Below, one piece after another: positions 49,396 through 58,900 of a DNA stretch of 64,000 nt. The notes below the pieces were generated by a model. It was given only the letters and a program-made list of their open reading frames with translations, was not told the DNA's origin and searched no databases. Each line of letters begins with the position of its first letter. Within the stretch, counting starts at the first letter, position 1. The DNA comes from Rhizobium skierniewicense (GTDB taxonomy: Bacteria > Pseudomonadota > Alphaproteobacteria > Rhizobiales > Rhizobiaceae). A program made the translations under genes and the position numbers. The DNA is taken from the NCBI RefSeq assembly GCF_014196515.1, contig NZ_JACIDV010000006.1:284059-348058 (forward strand), written 5' to 3'.

Positions 49396-50046
49396 TTAGG
49401 GCTTCCAGCGCAGGAAATTCGAGATGAGGGCGAGGCCGAGCGTCTGGCTTTTTTCCGGGTGGAATTGCGCGCCGACCGTGTTGTCACGGCCAACGAATGC
49501 CGTCATCGCGCCACCGTAATTGGTGGTGGCAATGACATCGTCTGCATGTTTGGCAGCAAGGTGGTAGGAATGCACGAAGTAGGCGTGCAGTCCGTCGGCT
49601 CCGGTCCGGATGCCGTCGAATAGCGGGTGAGGGCTGTGCAGATCCAGCGTGTTCCAGCCGATCTGCGGGATTTTTAGCGTAGGATCAGAGGGCGTCATTT
49701 CCACGACATCACCGTTGATCCAGCCGAGACCTTCACTGGTCGTCTTTTCCAGCCCACGCGACGACATGAGCTGCATGCCGACGCAGATACCGATAAAGGG
49801 GCGCCCCTTGATCTCGACAGCCTCGATCAGTGCTTCGCGCATGCCGGTCACGGCATCAAGGCCAGCGCGGCAATCGGCATAGGCACCCACGCCGGGCAGA
49901 ACAATAGCGTCTGCCGATGCGACATTCTCCGGCTTGTCGGTCAGGTCTATGGTCGCATCGATCCCGGCTTCACGGGCGGCGCGCTCGAAGGCTTTGGTCG
50001 CAGAGCGCAGATTGCCGGAGCCATAATCGATAATTGCTACACGCAT
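49396..50046 (-). CDS. hisH: imidazole glycerol phosphate synthase glutamine amidotransferase subunit
   Basis: Class I glutaminase that supplies ammonia to His[24 protein letters not shown] at the start, the nucleophile in [14 protein letters not shown], and the His-Glu pair in [12 protein letters not shown] form the Cys-His-Glu triad. ATG 50046 gives 216 residues. It follows the DUF2628 gene with a one-base gap. Confidence 0.97.
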   Translation of the reverse strand: MRVAIIDYGSGNLRSATKAFERAAREAGIDATIDLTDKPENVASADAIVLPGVGAYADCRAGLDAVTGMREALIEAVEIKGRPFIGICVGMQLMSSRGLEKTTSEGLGWINGDVVEMTPSDPTLKIPQIGWNTLDLHSPHPLFDGIRTGADGLHAYFVHSYHLAAKHADDVIATTNYGGAMTAFVGRDNTVGAQFHPEKSQTLGLALISNFLRWKP

Positions 50047-50047
50047 A

Positions 50048-50542
50048 TCAGCGCCTTCCATTCAGATCGAACTGAAACGATCCGGCAGGATCGTTGCTCA
50101 TGAACCCGTTGCCGGTTTTGCGATCCCGCTTCCAGTCCGGATGCGGGATGTTGGACGTCTGCGAGAAATCTTCAGCGGGCAGGTTCGAGAAATAAATCTC
50201 TTCCGCCGTGGCAAGATCGCGGGCGTGAATCACTGTCTTCAGGATCCAACCCCGGGAAACCAGATGGCGAACCACCATGTTTCTGCCTTCGAATCCGGCT
50301 ATCAAGCCGACCATCAGTGCGAATAGTGCGTTTGCGATGCCAAGGTCTTCGATGCGCGACATCTGGCTTGCTGCCACCTGCAAGATGATGATGCCGATCG
50401 ACAGCCACCAGAGGCGCTGGATGGCAAACCAGACCCAGGGAAACAACAGCGCAAGCCATGAAAACCGGTCGGCTATGAACCGTGTGGAGCGATGATCGCG
50501 ATCAGGACCGCCGGGTGCTTCCAGAACCAGATAAGATGTCAT
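50048..50542 (-). CDS. DUF2628 membrane protein
   Basis: A 164-residue protein starting [20 protein letters not shown] with three hydrophobic segments (about residues 28-45, 46-64, 72-90), the pattern of DUF2628, a family of unknown function. The C-terminal half is soluble with [14 protein letters not shown] near the end. It sits between hisB and hisH on the same strand, one base before hisH, which is common in rhizobial his clusters. Nothing in the sequence suggests a catalytic role in histidine synthesis. The frame is open further upstream, but homology and the ATG at 50542 favour this start. Confidence 0.82.
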   Translation of the reverse strand: MTSYLVLEAPGGPDRDHRSTRFIADRFSWLALLFPWVWFAIQRLWWLSIGIIILQVAASQMSRIEDLGIANALFALMVGLIAGFEGRNMVVRHLVSRGWILKTVIHARDLATAEEIYFSNLPAEDFSQTSNIPHPDWKRDRKTGNGFMSNDPAGSFQFDLNGRR

Positions 50543-50618
50543 CGGTCTTCCTGACAATGCTCTCAGCCACGGATAAAGGCGCCATTGCCTTGGAACCGTT
50601 TTGACGATTTCATCCCGC

Positions 50619-51215
50619 TCAGGCCAGCATGCCCTTTGTGGAGGGAACGCGATCTGCCTGACGCGGATCGATTTCGGTCGCTGCTCGCAGCACACGGGCA
50701 ACGGCCTTGAAACATGTTTCAGCGATATGATGGTTGTTGGCACCGTAATGGTTGAGGATATGCAGGGTGATCCCGGCATTTTGCGCCAGCGCCTGAAAGA
50801 ACTCCCGCACCAGTTCGGTGTCGAAGGTACCGATCTTCGGCGCTGAGAACGCGACATTCCAGACGAGAAACGGACGACCCGAAATATCGACGGCAGCCTT
50901 GGTCATGGTTTCGTCCATGGCAAGATCGAGCGAAGCATAACGGGTGATGCCGCGACGGTCGCCCAGTGCCTTGGCGATAGCCTGACCGATGGCGATGCCC
51001 GTGTCTTCGACCGTGTGGTGATCATCAATGTGGAGGTCGCCCTTCACCTCGATCTCCATGTCGATCAACGAGTGGCGGGCAAGCTGATCGAGCATATGAT
51101 CAAAGAAACCCACCCCTGTGGATATCTTCGACGTGCCTTTTCCATCGATGTCGACGCGCACGGAAACACTCGTTTCGTTCGTCTTGCGGGAAATCTCGGC
51201 TCTACGCTCTGCCAT
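50619..51215 (-). CDS. hisB: imidazoleglycerol-phosphate dehydratase
   Basis: Sixth step of histidine synthesis, dehydrating IGP. It is the monofunctional form without a phosphatase domain. Manganese-binding histidine motifs are seen: [34 protein letters not shown] and [20 protein letters not shown] 51215 gives 198 residues (start [16 protein letters not shown]); an upstream ATG at 51233 is less conserved. It is first in the his cluster and diverges from hslV across 197 bases. Confidence 0.96.
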   Translation of the reverse strand: MAERRAEISRKTNETSVSVRVDIDGKGTSKISTGVGFFDHMLDQLARHSLIDMEIEVKGDLHIDDHHTVEDTGIAIGQAIAKALGDRRGITRYASLDLAMDETMTKAAVDISGRPFLVWNVAFSAPKIGTFDTELVREFFQALAQNAGITLHILNHYGANNHHIAETCFKAVARVLRAATEIDPRQADRVPSTKGMLA

Positions 51216-51412
51216 CTGGCTGCTCCGTATCAATATGGGCGTTCCTTATCAGCAAGGCTTGCAAATATCCAGTCATTACATCGTCTTGCCGCACCGCACT
51301 TTGGCCGCCGCATGCCTGTCGATTTGCAATCGCAAAAACCGGACTTACATAAACTTCGAAATGGACCGCAAGGGTGGTCCGACAACGCCCACTCAGGGCA
51401 AACAGGTGTTTG

Positions 51413-51940
51413 ATGACGACGATTATTACAGTGAGAAAGGCGGGCCAGGTGGTGATGGCCGGAGACGGTCAGGTCAGCCTCGGCCAGACCGTGATGAAGG
51501 GCAATGCCCGCAAGGTGCGCCGCATCGGCAAGGGCGGCGACGTGATCGCAGGCTTTGCGGGTGCCACGGCTGATGCCTTCACATTGCTCGACCGTCTTGA
51601 AAAGAAGCTGGAGCAATATCCCGGGCAACTGATGCGGGCCGCCGTAGAGCTTGCCAAGGACTGGCGCACGGACAAGTATCTTCGCAATCTTGAGGCGATG
51701 ATGCTGGTGGCAGACAAGTCGATCACGCTGGCAATTACCGGTAATGGCGATGTCCTGGAGCCGGAACATGGCGCAATCGCCATCGGGTCCGGAGGAAACT
51801 ATGCCTTTGCCGCCGCCCGTGCGTTGATGGATACGGAAAAGTCGGCCGAAGAGGTTGCACGTCGGGCGCTCGATATCGCAGCCGATATCTGCGTCTACAC
51901 CAACCATAATCTCGTGATTGAAACGCTCGACGCAGAGTAA
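51413..51940 (+). CDS. hslV: ATP-dependent protease subunit HslV (ClpQ)
   Basis: Proteasome-like threonine peptidase of the HslUV complex. After removal of Met1 the N-terminal nucleophile is Thr2: [54 protein letters not shown] and [14 protein letters not shown] are typical. ATG 51413 gives 175 residues and is required to place the catalytic threonine second; the open frame extends upstream to 51374. It is followed after 76 bases by hslU. Confidence 0.97.
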   Translation: MTTIITVRKAGQVVMAGDGQVSLGQTVMKGNARKVRRIGKGGDVIAGFAGATADAFTLLDRLEKKLEQYPGQLMRAAVELAKDWRTDKYLRNLEAMMLVADKSITLAITGNGDVLEPEHGAIAIGSGGNYAFAAARALMDTEKSAEEVARRALDIAADICVYTNHNLVIETLDAE

Positions 51941-52016
51941 CTGCGCCTTCCAAAACCATGGGTTCTGCGGGCTGGGCCGTTATGGCTGGCCGCAACAGAA
52001 CGCCGAAAGGAATCAG

Positions 52017-53327
52017 ATGACAACTTTTTCTCCACGCGAGATTGTCTCCGAACTCGACCGTCACATTATCGGCCAGAATGATGCCAAACGCGCCGTGGCC
52101 ATTGCGCTGCGCAACCGCTGGCGCCGCCAGCAGCTGGACGACGATCTGCGCGACGAGGTAATGCCGAAGAATATTCTGATGATCGGACCGACCGGTGTCG
52201 GCAAGACCGAAATATCCCGTCGTCTGGCAAAGCTGGCGGGAGCCCCCTTCATCAAGGTTGAAGCGACGAAATTTACCGAAGTCGGCTATGTCGGTCGCGA
52301 CGTCGAGCAAATCATCCGCGACCTCGTCGAAATCGGCATTGGGCTGATCCGTGAAAAGAAGCGGATCGAAGTGCAGGCGAAAGCCCATGCAAGCGCAGAA
52401 GAGCGCGTGCTGGATGCGCTGGTCGGCTCCACCTCCTCCCCGGCCACACGAGACAGTTTCCGCAAGAAACTGCGCGATGGTGAGCTGGACAAGAAGGAAA
52501 TCGATATCGAAGTGGCCGATACGAGCTCTGGCATGCCCGGTTTCGATATTCCCGGCATGCCACCAGGTGCCAATATCGGTGTTCTCAATCTGTCGGATAT
52601 GTTCGGCAAGGCCATGGGCGGACGGACCAAGAAGGTGCGGACATCAGTCGAGAAATCCTATGCCGATCTGATCCGTGACGAATCCGACAAATTGCTGGAT
52701 AACGAACTCATCCAGCGCGAAGCGGTGAAGTCGGTCGAAAACGACGGCATCGTGTTTTTGGACGAGATCGACAAGATCGCGGCCCGCGATGGCGGCATGG
52801 GTGCGGGTGTGTCGCGTGAAGGCGTGCAACGCGACTTGCTACCCCTGGTGGAAGGCACGACCGTCTCGACGAAATATGGGCCTGTGAAAACCGACCATAT
52901 TCTCTTCATCGCTTCAGGCGCGTTCCATGTATCGAAACCATCCGATCTTCTGCCGGAACTTCAAGGCCGACTGCCGATTCGCGTCGAGTTAAAGCCGCTG
53001 ACCAAGGAAGACTTCCGTCGTATTCTGACGGAAACCGAGGCAAGCCTTATCCGCCAGTATATCGCCCTGATGGCAACGGAAGAGCTGAACCTCGAATTCA
53101 CCGATGATGCCATCGACGCGCTGGCCGACGTTGCGGTGCATCTGAATGCATCGGTGGAAAACATCGGCGCACGTCGCCTGCAAACCGTCATGGAGCGCGT
53201 CCTGGACGATATCTCGTTCAATGCGCCGGATCGCGGCGGCTCAGCGGTGAAGATCGATCAAGCCTATGTGAAAGAGCATGTCGGTGACATCGCCGCCGAT
53301 ACCGACCTCTCTCGCTACATTCTCTAA
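52017..53327 (+). CDS. hslU: HslUV ATPase subunit HslU (ClpY)
   Basis: AAA+ unfoldase that feeds substrates to Hsl[36 protein letters not shown] opens the family; Walker A is [10 protein letters not shown] and Walker [12 protein letters not shown]. The I domain (about 110-240) carries [15 protein letters not shown]. The C-terminal tail ends LSRYIL, which inserts into HslV. ATG 52017 with an AAAGGAA site gives 436 residues. A perfect-stem terminator follows. Confidence 0.97.
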   Translation: MTTFSPREIVSELDRHIIGQNDAKRAVAIALRNRWRRQQLDDDLRDEVMPKNILMIGPTGVGKTEISRRLAKLAGAPFIKVEATKFTEVGYVGRDVEQIIRDLVEIGIGLIREKKRIEVQAKAHASAEERVLDALVGSTSSPATRDSFRKKLRDGELDKKEIDIEVADTSSGMPGFDIPGMPPGANIGVLNLSDMFGKAMGGRTKKVRTSVEKSYADLIRDESDKLLDNELIQREAVKSVENDGIVFLDEIDKIAARDGGMGAGVSREGVQRDLLPLVEGTTVSTKYGPVKTDHILFIASGAFHVSKPSDLLPELQGRLPIRVELKPLTKEDFRRILTETEASLIRQYIALMATEELNLEFTDDAIDALADVAVHLNASVENIGARRLQTVMERVLDDISFNAPDRGGSAVKIDQAYVKEHVGDIAADTDLSRYIL

Positions 53328-53335
53328 CGAATATC

Positions 53336-53366
53336 GAGTGCGGCAACTCTTGCCGCACTCTTATTT
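53336..53366 (+). terminator. Rho-independent terminator of hslU
   Basis: A perfect 10-bp stem GAGTGCGGCA (53336-53345) / TGCCGCACTC (53351-53360) with a 5-base loop, followed by TTATTTTA. Confidence 0.88.
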
Positions 53367-53433
53367 TACAAGCCTTCTCTCGACATCCGGTCCCGCTTTT
53401 CGCTAATGAAAGCGTTAACGGCTCTTAAGAGAA

Positions 53434-54441
53434 ATGGTCCGGTTATCACGCCGGCCGAGAAAAAGGCATTTGCTCGTGCGTAAAACTCTTCTGGCATTGG
53501 CTGCTGTCGTGGCTTTTGGTGCGGTCTCGCAATCCTTTGCGGAGGGCGCAACCATCGTGCCCCCCGGTAACCGAAACGCCGAACAGCCGGATGTTCCGGG
53601 CTCTTCGGCCCGCCGCACGAAAGGCTCCAACTCCACCTTCGAGCGTAAATACCAGAAGGTGCTGGACCTCCTGTCCACCGACAAGCAGCTGATTTCGAAG
53701 ATAAAATCGACAGCCAACCGCTATGGTATCGATCCCATTCACATGATCGGCGCCATCGTTGGCGAACACACTTATAATGTCGATGCCTATGACCGGCTAC
53801 AATCCTACTACGTCAAGGCCGCATCCTACGCCGGCAACAGCTTTAGATTCGGCTACAAGGATGAGAGCATTGCGCAATTTTTGACGCATGCGCAATTTTC
53901 GAAATGCCAGTCGAAGCGTGAGTCCGTCAGCCTCTGGACCTGCCGCGAAGATGTCTGGGACGACAGTTTCCGAGGCAAGAAGGTGGATGGCGTCAGCTAC
54001 CCCGACAATCGTTTCAGTGCGGTTTTCTTCCAGCCTTTCTATGCGGGCCAGACTTTCGGTCTCGGACAGATCAACCCGCTGACGGCGCTGATGCTGTCGG
54101 ATACCGTGGCGCGTGTGTCGGGTTTTGAAAAGCTGGATGAGAACGACGCGTCGGCGGTCTACACTGCGATCATGGAGCCGGATCACTCTTTGGCCTATAT
54201 GGCTGCTGCCATCCGCAAATCCATCGATGACTACAAATCGATTGCCGACATGGATATTTCCAAAAATCCTGGCCTGACCTCCACCCTCTATAATCTCGGC
54301 GGCAGCCAGCAACGCGCGGCAGCGCTAGCGCAGAAAAATCGCCAGCGCGCTGGCAGCGGTCAAGCGCCGCTGATGCCGGAGGAAAATTATTATGGCTGGC
54401 TGGTGAACGAAAAACTGCCGGAACTACAGCGTCTTTTGTGA
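53434..54441 (+). CDS. DUF1402 exported protein, lytic-transglycosylase-like
   Basis: Exported protein of 335 residues (or 321 if the GTG at 53476 is the true start). A signal peptide is clear: basic N-terminus, hydrophobic TLLALAAVVAFGAVSQSFA, cleavage after SFA. The family is DUF1402, largely rhizobial and of unknown function. Three spaced motifs match soluble lytic transglycosylases: GEHTYNVD (possible catalytic glutamate), GLGQINPLTAL, and TLYNLGG. I infer a lysozyme-like peptidoglycan-active fold; this is not established. It stands alone after the hslU terminator and before glcB. Confidence 0.8.
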   Translation: MVRLSRRPRKRHLLVRKTLLALAAVVAFGAVSQSFAEGATIVPPGNRNAEQPDVPGSSARRTKGSNSTFERKYQKVLDLLSTDKQLISKIKSTANRYGIDPIHMIGAIVGEHTYNVDAYDRLQSYYVKAASYAGNSFRFGYKDESIAQFLTHAQFSKCQSKRESVSLWTCREDVWDDSFRGKKVDGVSYPDNRFSAVFFQPFYAGQTFGLGQINPLTALMLSDTVARVSGFEKLDENDASAVYTAIMEPDHSLAYMAAAIRKSIDDYKSIADMDISKNPGLTSTLYNLGGSQQRAAALAQKNRQRAGSGQAPLMPEENYYGWLVNEKLPELQRLL

Positions 54442-54562
54442 AATCCAAACGAACTCGGGCGGAGATTCTGGCACAAGCAAACCGTTTGGCGCTGGCTTGC
54501 GATTGACGAGACAGGCTTTCAGTGTCCACTCTCCGCCCCAGTATTGACAAGGGAGATATACG

Positions 54563-56734
54563 GTGAGCCGCATTGAACAGCACGGTCTTTCATTTGACGA
54601 AACGCTTTATCGCTTTTTGAAGGATGAGGTCCTTCCAGAGACGGGCCTGGACGTCGATGCCGTTTTCTCGGGCTTTTCAGACATCGTCCATTCGCTTTCC
54701 CCTCAAAATCGCGATTTGCTGGCCAAGCGGGATGCGTTTCAGGAAAAGCTGGATAGCTGGTATCGGGAAAACGGGGCGCCGGTCGATCTTGCCGCTTATG
54801 AAAACTTTCTGCGTGACATCGGTTATCTACTACCAGAAGGCAACGCCTTCACGGTCGATACGCAAAATGTCGATCTCGAAATTGCCGGCCTGGCCGGTCC
54901 GCAGCTTGTCGTGCCCGTCATGAATGCACGCTACGCGCTCAATGCCGCCAATGCGCGCTGGGGCTCGCTCTATGACGCGCTGTACGGCACGGATGCGATC
55001 TCGGAAGATGACGGTGCTGAAAAGGGCAGGGGGTACAACCCCAAGCGCGGTGCAAAAGTCATCGCCTGGGCACGGGATTTTCTTGATCGCTCCGCGCCAC
55101 TGGAGAGCGGCACATGGTCTGACATATCCGGTTTCAAAATTACCAATGGCGTTTTGGAAATCGCTGCTGACGGCAATTGGATTGGCTTGAAAGATCCGGC
55201 CCAGTTCGCTGGTTTCGGCGGCGATGCGCCCAAACCGTCGTCGATCCTTCTCAGGAAGAACGGCCTTCATGTCGACATCGTCATCGACCCATCGACCGAT
55301 ATCGGTACCAGCGATGCGGCAGGTATTTCCGATGTCATCGTGGAATCGGCGCTGACGACGATTATGGACTGCGAAGATTCCGTGGCTGCGGTCGACGCGG
55401 AAGACAAGGTCGTCGCCTACCGAAACTGGCTTGGCCTCATGCGCGGCGATCTGACGGAAGAGGTCGCCAAGGGCGGCAAAACCTTCACGCGCCGCCTCAA
55501 CCCCGACCGCAATTATACGGCGCCAGACGGTTCTGCGCTAACGGTGCCGGGCCGCTCTCTGATGCTGATTCGCAATGTCGGCCATCTCATGACCAATCCC
55601 GCGATTCTCGACCGTGATGGCCGAGAGGTCCCCGAAGGAATCATGGACGCCGTGGTGACCGGGTTGATTGCCCTCTACGATGTCGGTCCGAACGGGAACC
55701 GCCAGAACTCGCGCGCCGGTTCCATGTATGTGGTCAAGCCGAAGATGCATGGCCCGGAAGAAGTGGCCTTCGCGTCTGAGATTTTCGGTCGTGTCGAAAC
55801 GCTGATCGGCATGGCACACAACACCATCAAAATGGGCATCATGGATGAGGAGCGCCGCACCACCGTCAACCTCAAGGAGTGCATTCGCGCTGCCAAGGAT
55901 CGTGTGGTCTTCATCAACACAGGCTTCCTCGATCGCACGGGCGATGAGATCCACACATCGATGGAAGCGGGGCCGATGATTCGCAAGGGTGATATGAAGC
56001 AGGCCTCGTGGATCGCAGCCTATGAAAACTGGAATGTCGATGTCGGTCTCGAATGCGGCCTGTCCGGCCATGCCCAGATCGGCAAGGGCATGTGGGCGAT
56101 GCCCGACCTGATGGCGGCGATGCTGGAACAGAAGATTGCGCACCCCAAAGCCGGTGCCAACACCGCCTGGGTTCCCTCTCCCACGGCTGCGACGCTGCAT
56201 GCCACGCATTATCACAGCGTCGATGTGGCGACGGTTCAAAATGGCCTGAAAAGTCGCGAGCGCGCAAAGCTGTCCGACATTCTTTCCGTACCAGTTGCAG
56301 TGCGTCCCAACTGGAGCGCAGACGAAATCCAGCGGGAACTCGACAACAATGCTCAGGGCATTCTGGGTTACGTCGTGCGCTGGGTCGATCAGGGCGTCGG
56401 TTGCTCCAAAGTGCCAGACATCAACAATGTCGGCCTGATGGAAGACCGCGCTACGTTGCGCATTTCGGCCCAGCACATGGCAAACTGGCTGCGCCATGGG
56501 GTGGTGACGGAAGAGCAGATTATCGAGACCATGAAGCGCATGGCGGCGGTGGTGGATGGCCAGAATGCAGGCGACACAGCCTACCAGCCGATGGCCAAGA
56601 ACTTCGAGAAGTCCATCGCCTTCCAGGCCGCCCTTGAACTGGTGCTGAAGGGCCGGGACCAGCCAAACGGCTACACGGAGCCGGTTCTCCACCGCCGCCG
56701 TCTGGAACTGAAATCGAATCAGTCCAACGGCTGA
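54563..56734 (+). CDS. glcB: malate synthase G
   Basis: Condenses glyoxylate with acetyl-CoA to malate. Its 723 residues are the long G isoform rather than the shorter A form. Characteristic segments include [38 protein letters not shown] (magnesium-binding), [29 protein letters not shown] and [16 protein letters not shown], with the catalytic aspartate in the C-terminal domain near [16 protein letters not shown]. The start is GTG 54563 with a GGGAGA site upstream. It ends at a bidirectional terminator shared with the L,D-transpeptidase gene. Confidence 0.97.
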   Translation: MSRIEQHGLSFDETLYRFLKDEVLPETGLDVDAVFSGFSDIVHSLSPQNRDLLAKRDAFQEKLDSWYRENGAPVDLAAYENFLRDIGYLLPEGNAFTVDTQNVDLEIAGLAGPQLVVPVMNARYALNAANARWGSLYDALYGTDAISEDDGAEKGRGYNPKRGAKVIAWARDFLDRSAPLESGTWSDISGFKITNGVLEIAADGNWIGLKDPAQFAGFGGDAPKPSSILLRKNGLHVDIVIDPSTDIGTSDAAGISDVIVESALTTIMDCEDSVAAVDAEDKVVAYRNWLGLMRGDLTEEVAKGGKTFTRRLNPDRNYTAPDGSALTVPGRSLMLIRNVGHLMTNPAILDRDGREVPEGIMDAVVTGLIALYDVGPNGNRQNSRAGSMYVVKPKMHGPEEVAFASEIFGRVETLIGMAHNTIKMGIMDEERRTTVNLKECIRAAKDRVVFINTGFLDRTGDEIHTSMEAGPMIRKGDMKQASWIAAYENWNVDVGLECGLSGHAQIGKGMWAMPDLMAAMLEQKIAHPKAGANTAWVPSPTAATLHATHYHSVDVATVQNGLKSRERAKLSDILSVPVAVRPNWSADEIQRELDNNAQGILGYVVRWVDQGVGCSKVPDINNVGLMEDRATLRISAQHMANWLRHGVVTEEQIIETMKRMAAVVDGQNAGDTAYQPMAKNFEKSIAFQAALELVLKGRDQPNGYTEPVLHRRRLELKSNQSNG

Positions 56735-56826
56735 GGCATCCTATGTTGTGAAGCGCGGGCCATCAGCGCTTCACGGCCCCTACAGGCTGCCCGATCGTTA
56801 AGACCCGGGGCGTCTCGCCCAACAAA

Positions 56827-56860
56827 AAAGCCGCCGGGGACATCCTCGGCGGCTTTTTCC
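56827..56860. terminator. bidirectional Rho-independent terminator (glcB / L,D-transpeptidase)
   Basis: AAAGCCGCCG (56827-56836) pairs with CGGCGGCTTT (56847-56856), with flanking A and T runs. It serves convergent glcB and the L,D-transpeptidase gene. Confidence 0.88.
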
Positions 56861-56880
56861 CATCACTGTTTCAGGTGATC

Positions 56881-57564
56881 TTACTGGATCACGATGACCT
56901 TGGAGCTGCGGCCGGGACGGACGCGGCTGTAGAGGTCGATCACGTCCTGATTGATCATGCGGATGCAGCCGGATGAGGCAGCCGTGCCGATGGATGCCCA
57001 TTCTGGCGAACCATGGATGCGGAACAGCGTGTCCTGACCTTTGTCGTTGAAGAGATACATAGCGCGTGCGCCAAGTGGGTTGGTCAGGCCCGGGCCCATG
57101 CCGCCTTCGACGTAACGGGCAACTTCAGGCTTGCGATCTGCCATTTCCTTGGGCGGATGCCACATCGGCCATTCCTGCTTCCACGCAACATAGGCTTCAC
57201 CGGCCCATGCAAAGCCCTGCTTGCCAACGCCGATACCGTAACGAACAGCCTTGCCGCCTGGCAGGATGTAGTAAAGGAAGCGCTCACGGGTGTTGACGAT
57301 GACCGTGCCTGCCTTTTCCGGTGTTTCGTAGCTTACGATCTGGCGGTGAAAACGCTTGTCCACACGGTTGATCGGAATGGCCGGAAGGGCGTAACCGGCA
57401 TCGGTCGTCGCGCTATAAACTTCGTCGCCGAAGATCTGTGTCGTTTCAACATAGGCAGGTGCCGAGGCGGTCGCAGGCGTGGTCTGTGTCGATGTCGAGG
57501 CGCAACCGCCCAGAGCAAAGACCGACGACAGGCCGAGGGCAGTCAAAATAGTGCGAAGTCGCAT
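56881..57564 (-). CDS. L,D-transpeptidase, lipoprotein (YkuD family)
   Basis: Peptidoglycan cross-linking or protein-anchoring enzyme. The N-terminus is a lipoprotein signal with lipobox ALGGC (lipidated Cys21). The YkuD domain (about 85-225) holds the catalytic pair: His184 in FRIHGSPEWAS and Cys200 in AASSGCIRMINQDVIDLY. The length is 227 residues. 3-3 cross-links are prominent in Rhizobiaceae cell walls and many such enzymes are encoded per genome, so the specific role is open. It is on the opposite strand to both neighbours. Confidence 0.93.
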   Translation of the reverse strand: MRLRTILTALGLSSVFALGGCASTSTQTTPATASAPAYVETTQIFGDEVYSATTDAGYALPAIPINRVDKRFHRQIVSYETPEKAGTVIVNTRERFLYYILPGGKAVRYGIGVGKQGFAWAGEAYVAWKQEWPMWHPPKEMADRKPEVARYVEGGMGPGLTNPLGARAMYLFNDKGQDTLFRIHGSPEWASIGTAASSGCIRMINQDVIDLYSRVRPGRSSKVIVIQ

Positions 57565-57748
57565 GATGTTCTCGCGGGAAATATCGCCATTTCAGACGAT
57601 GCATGAAGCTCTATTGAATAGATGGGTTATTTTCGATTAATCTTGTGTTGGCAAGCCGTTGCATCGCAGCAAGAGAATATGGCACGCGAAATTATGGCCG
57701 GATGGCCTTTTTGCAACATGAGAAGGCCTCGATGGCCTGGGTTTATCC

Positions 57749-58234
57749 ATGACTATTCTTTCCATCGTCAACAACAATCCGTTAATCGACGGTCGCCAAT
57801 CGCAAAATGCGATGCTCGTGCGTCGTGGCGTTCAGATTTTATTGAACGAGATGCGGCACGCAGTCCTGCCTGAACTGGCGCTGTCCAGCGGTCGCAGGGC
57901 TGATCTCATCAGCGTGTCGGTCAAGGGCGAGATATGGATCATCGAAATCAAATCCTCGATCGAGGACTTCAAGGTAGACCGTAAATGGCCTGATTATCGT
58001 CAGCATTGCGACAGGCTCTTCTTTGCGACCCATAGCGGGGTGCCGCTCGATATCTTTCCTGAAGAGTGTGGGCTGTTTGTTTCGGATGGCTATGGCGCAC
58101 ACATGGTGCGCGAAGCCCCGGAGCATAAATTGCCGCCCGCTACGCGCAAGTCACTGATGCTGGATTTCGCACGCGCAGCCGCCCGTCGCCTGATGATGGC
58201 CGAGTGGTCCACCGGCAAGGATTATTCCGACTGA
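57749..58234 (+). CDS. mmcB: MmcB family DNA repair protein
   Basis: Small nuclease-like protein of 161 residues belonging to MmcB, a family reported in Caulobacter to act with ImuB/DnaE2 in mutagenic DNA repair and often SOS-controlled. A PD-(D/E)XK-like core is visible: RRADLISVSVKGEIWIIEIKSS, with the aspartate and the E-x-K positions in the right spacing. The start at 57749 is ATG; no obvious LexA box is seen in the 184 bases upstream. It ends 3 bases from the convergent actR stop without an intervening terminator. Confidence 0.88.
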   Translation: MTILSIVNNNPLIDGRQSQNAMLVRRGVQILLNEMRHAVLPELALSSGRRADLISVSVKGEIWIIEIKSSIEDFKVDRKWPDYRQHCDRLFFATHSGVPLDIFPEECGLFVSDGYGAHMVREAPEHKLPPATRKSLMLDFARAAARRLMMAEWSTGKDYSD

Positions 58235-58237
58235 ATA

Positions 58238-58828
58238 TTACTTCGGTGCGCGCTTGGCCAAGATGCGCTGCAAAGTGCGCCGGTGCATGTTGAGGCGCCG
58301 TGCCGTCTCCGAAACGTTACGCTCGCACATTTCATAGACACGCTGAATATGCTCCCACCGCACCCGGTCTGCTGACATCGGGTTTTCCGGAAGGTCCATC
58401 TTGTCGCCTTCGCGCTGGGTCAGCGCATTGAAGACATCGTCGGCGTCGGCAGGCTTGGCCAGGTAATCCAGCGCGCCGAGCTTCACCGCCGTTACGGCAG
58501 TGGCGATGTTGCCATAGCCCGTCAGGACCACGATTTGCGTATCGTCACGATGCTGGCGAATGGCTTCGATCACGTCCAGACCATTGCCGTCACCCAGCCG
58601 TAAATCCACGACGGCATATTTGGGCGGTGCCAGCTTGGATTTGGCGATGCCTTCGCTGACCGATTCCGCTGTCTCTACGGTAAAGCCACGGGTTTCCATG
58701 GCGCGTGCCAGCCGGCGCAAAAACGGACCGTCATCATCGACGATCAAAAGCGAGGCGTCCGGTCCGATCGGGTTGGTCTGTTCCGCTGTCGTGGGGTCTG
58801 CCTCATGATTTTGGTGTTCGTTACTCAT
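58238..58828 (-). CDS. actR: redox response regulator ActR (RegA/PrrA family)
   Basis: Response regulator paired with ActS. The receiver domain has SLLIVDDDGPFLRRL and the phospho-acceptor Asp75 in YAVVDLRLGDGNGLDV. The C-terminus is a short Fis-type helix-turn-helix: ERNVSETARRLNMHRRTLQRIL. ATG 58828 gives 196 residues. The family controls redox-responsive metabolism, and in rhizobia acid tolerance and nitrogen-related genes. It lies 72 bases after actS. Confidence 0.95.
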   Translation of the reverse strand: MSNEHQNHEADPTTAEQTNPIGPDASLLIVDDDGPFLRRLARAMETRGFTVETAESVSEGIAKSKLAPPKYAVVDLRLGDGNGLDVIEAIRQHRDDTQIVVLTGYGNIATAVTAVKLGALDYLAKPADADDVFNALTQREGDKMDLPENPMSADRVRWEHIQRVYEMCERNVSETARRLNMHRRTLQRILAKRAPK

Positions 58829-58900
58829 GCCTGATCTCCCGTCCACTGCATCATATATATAGGTATCGGGCTTGTGTGCTGCCAGCCGAGCCCAATGCTG

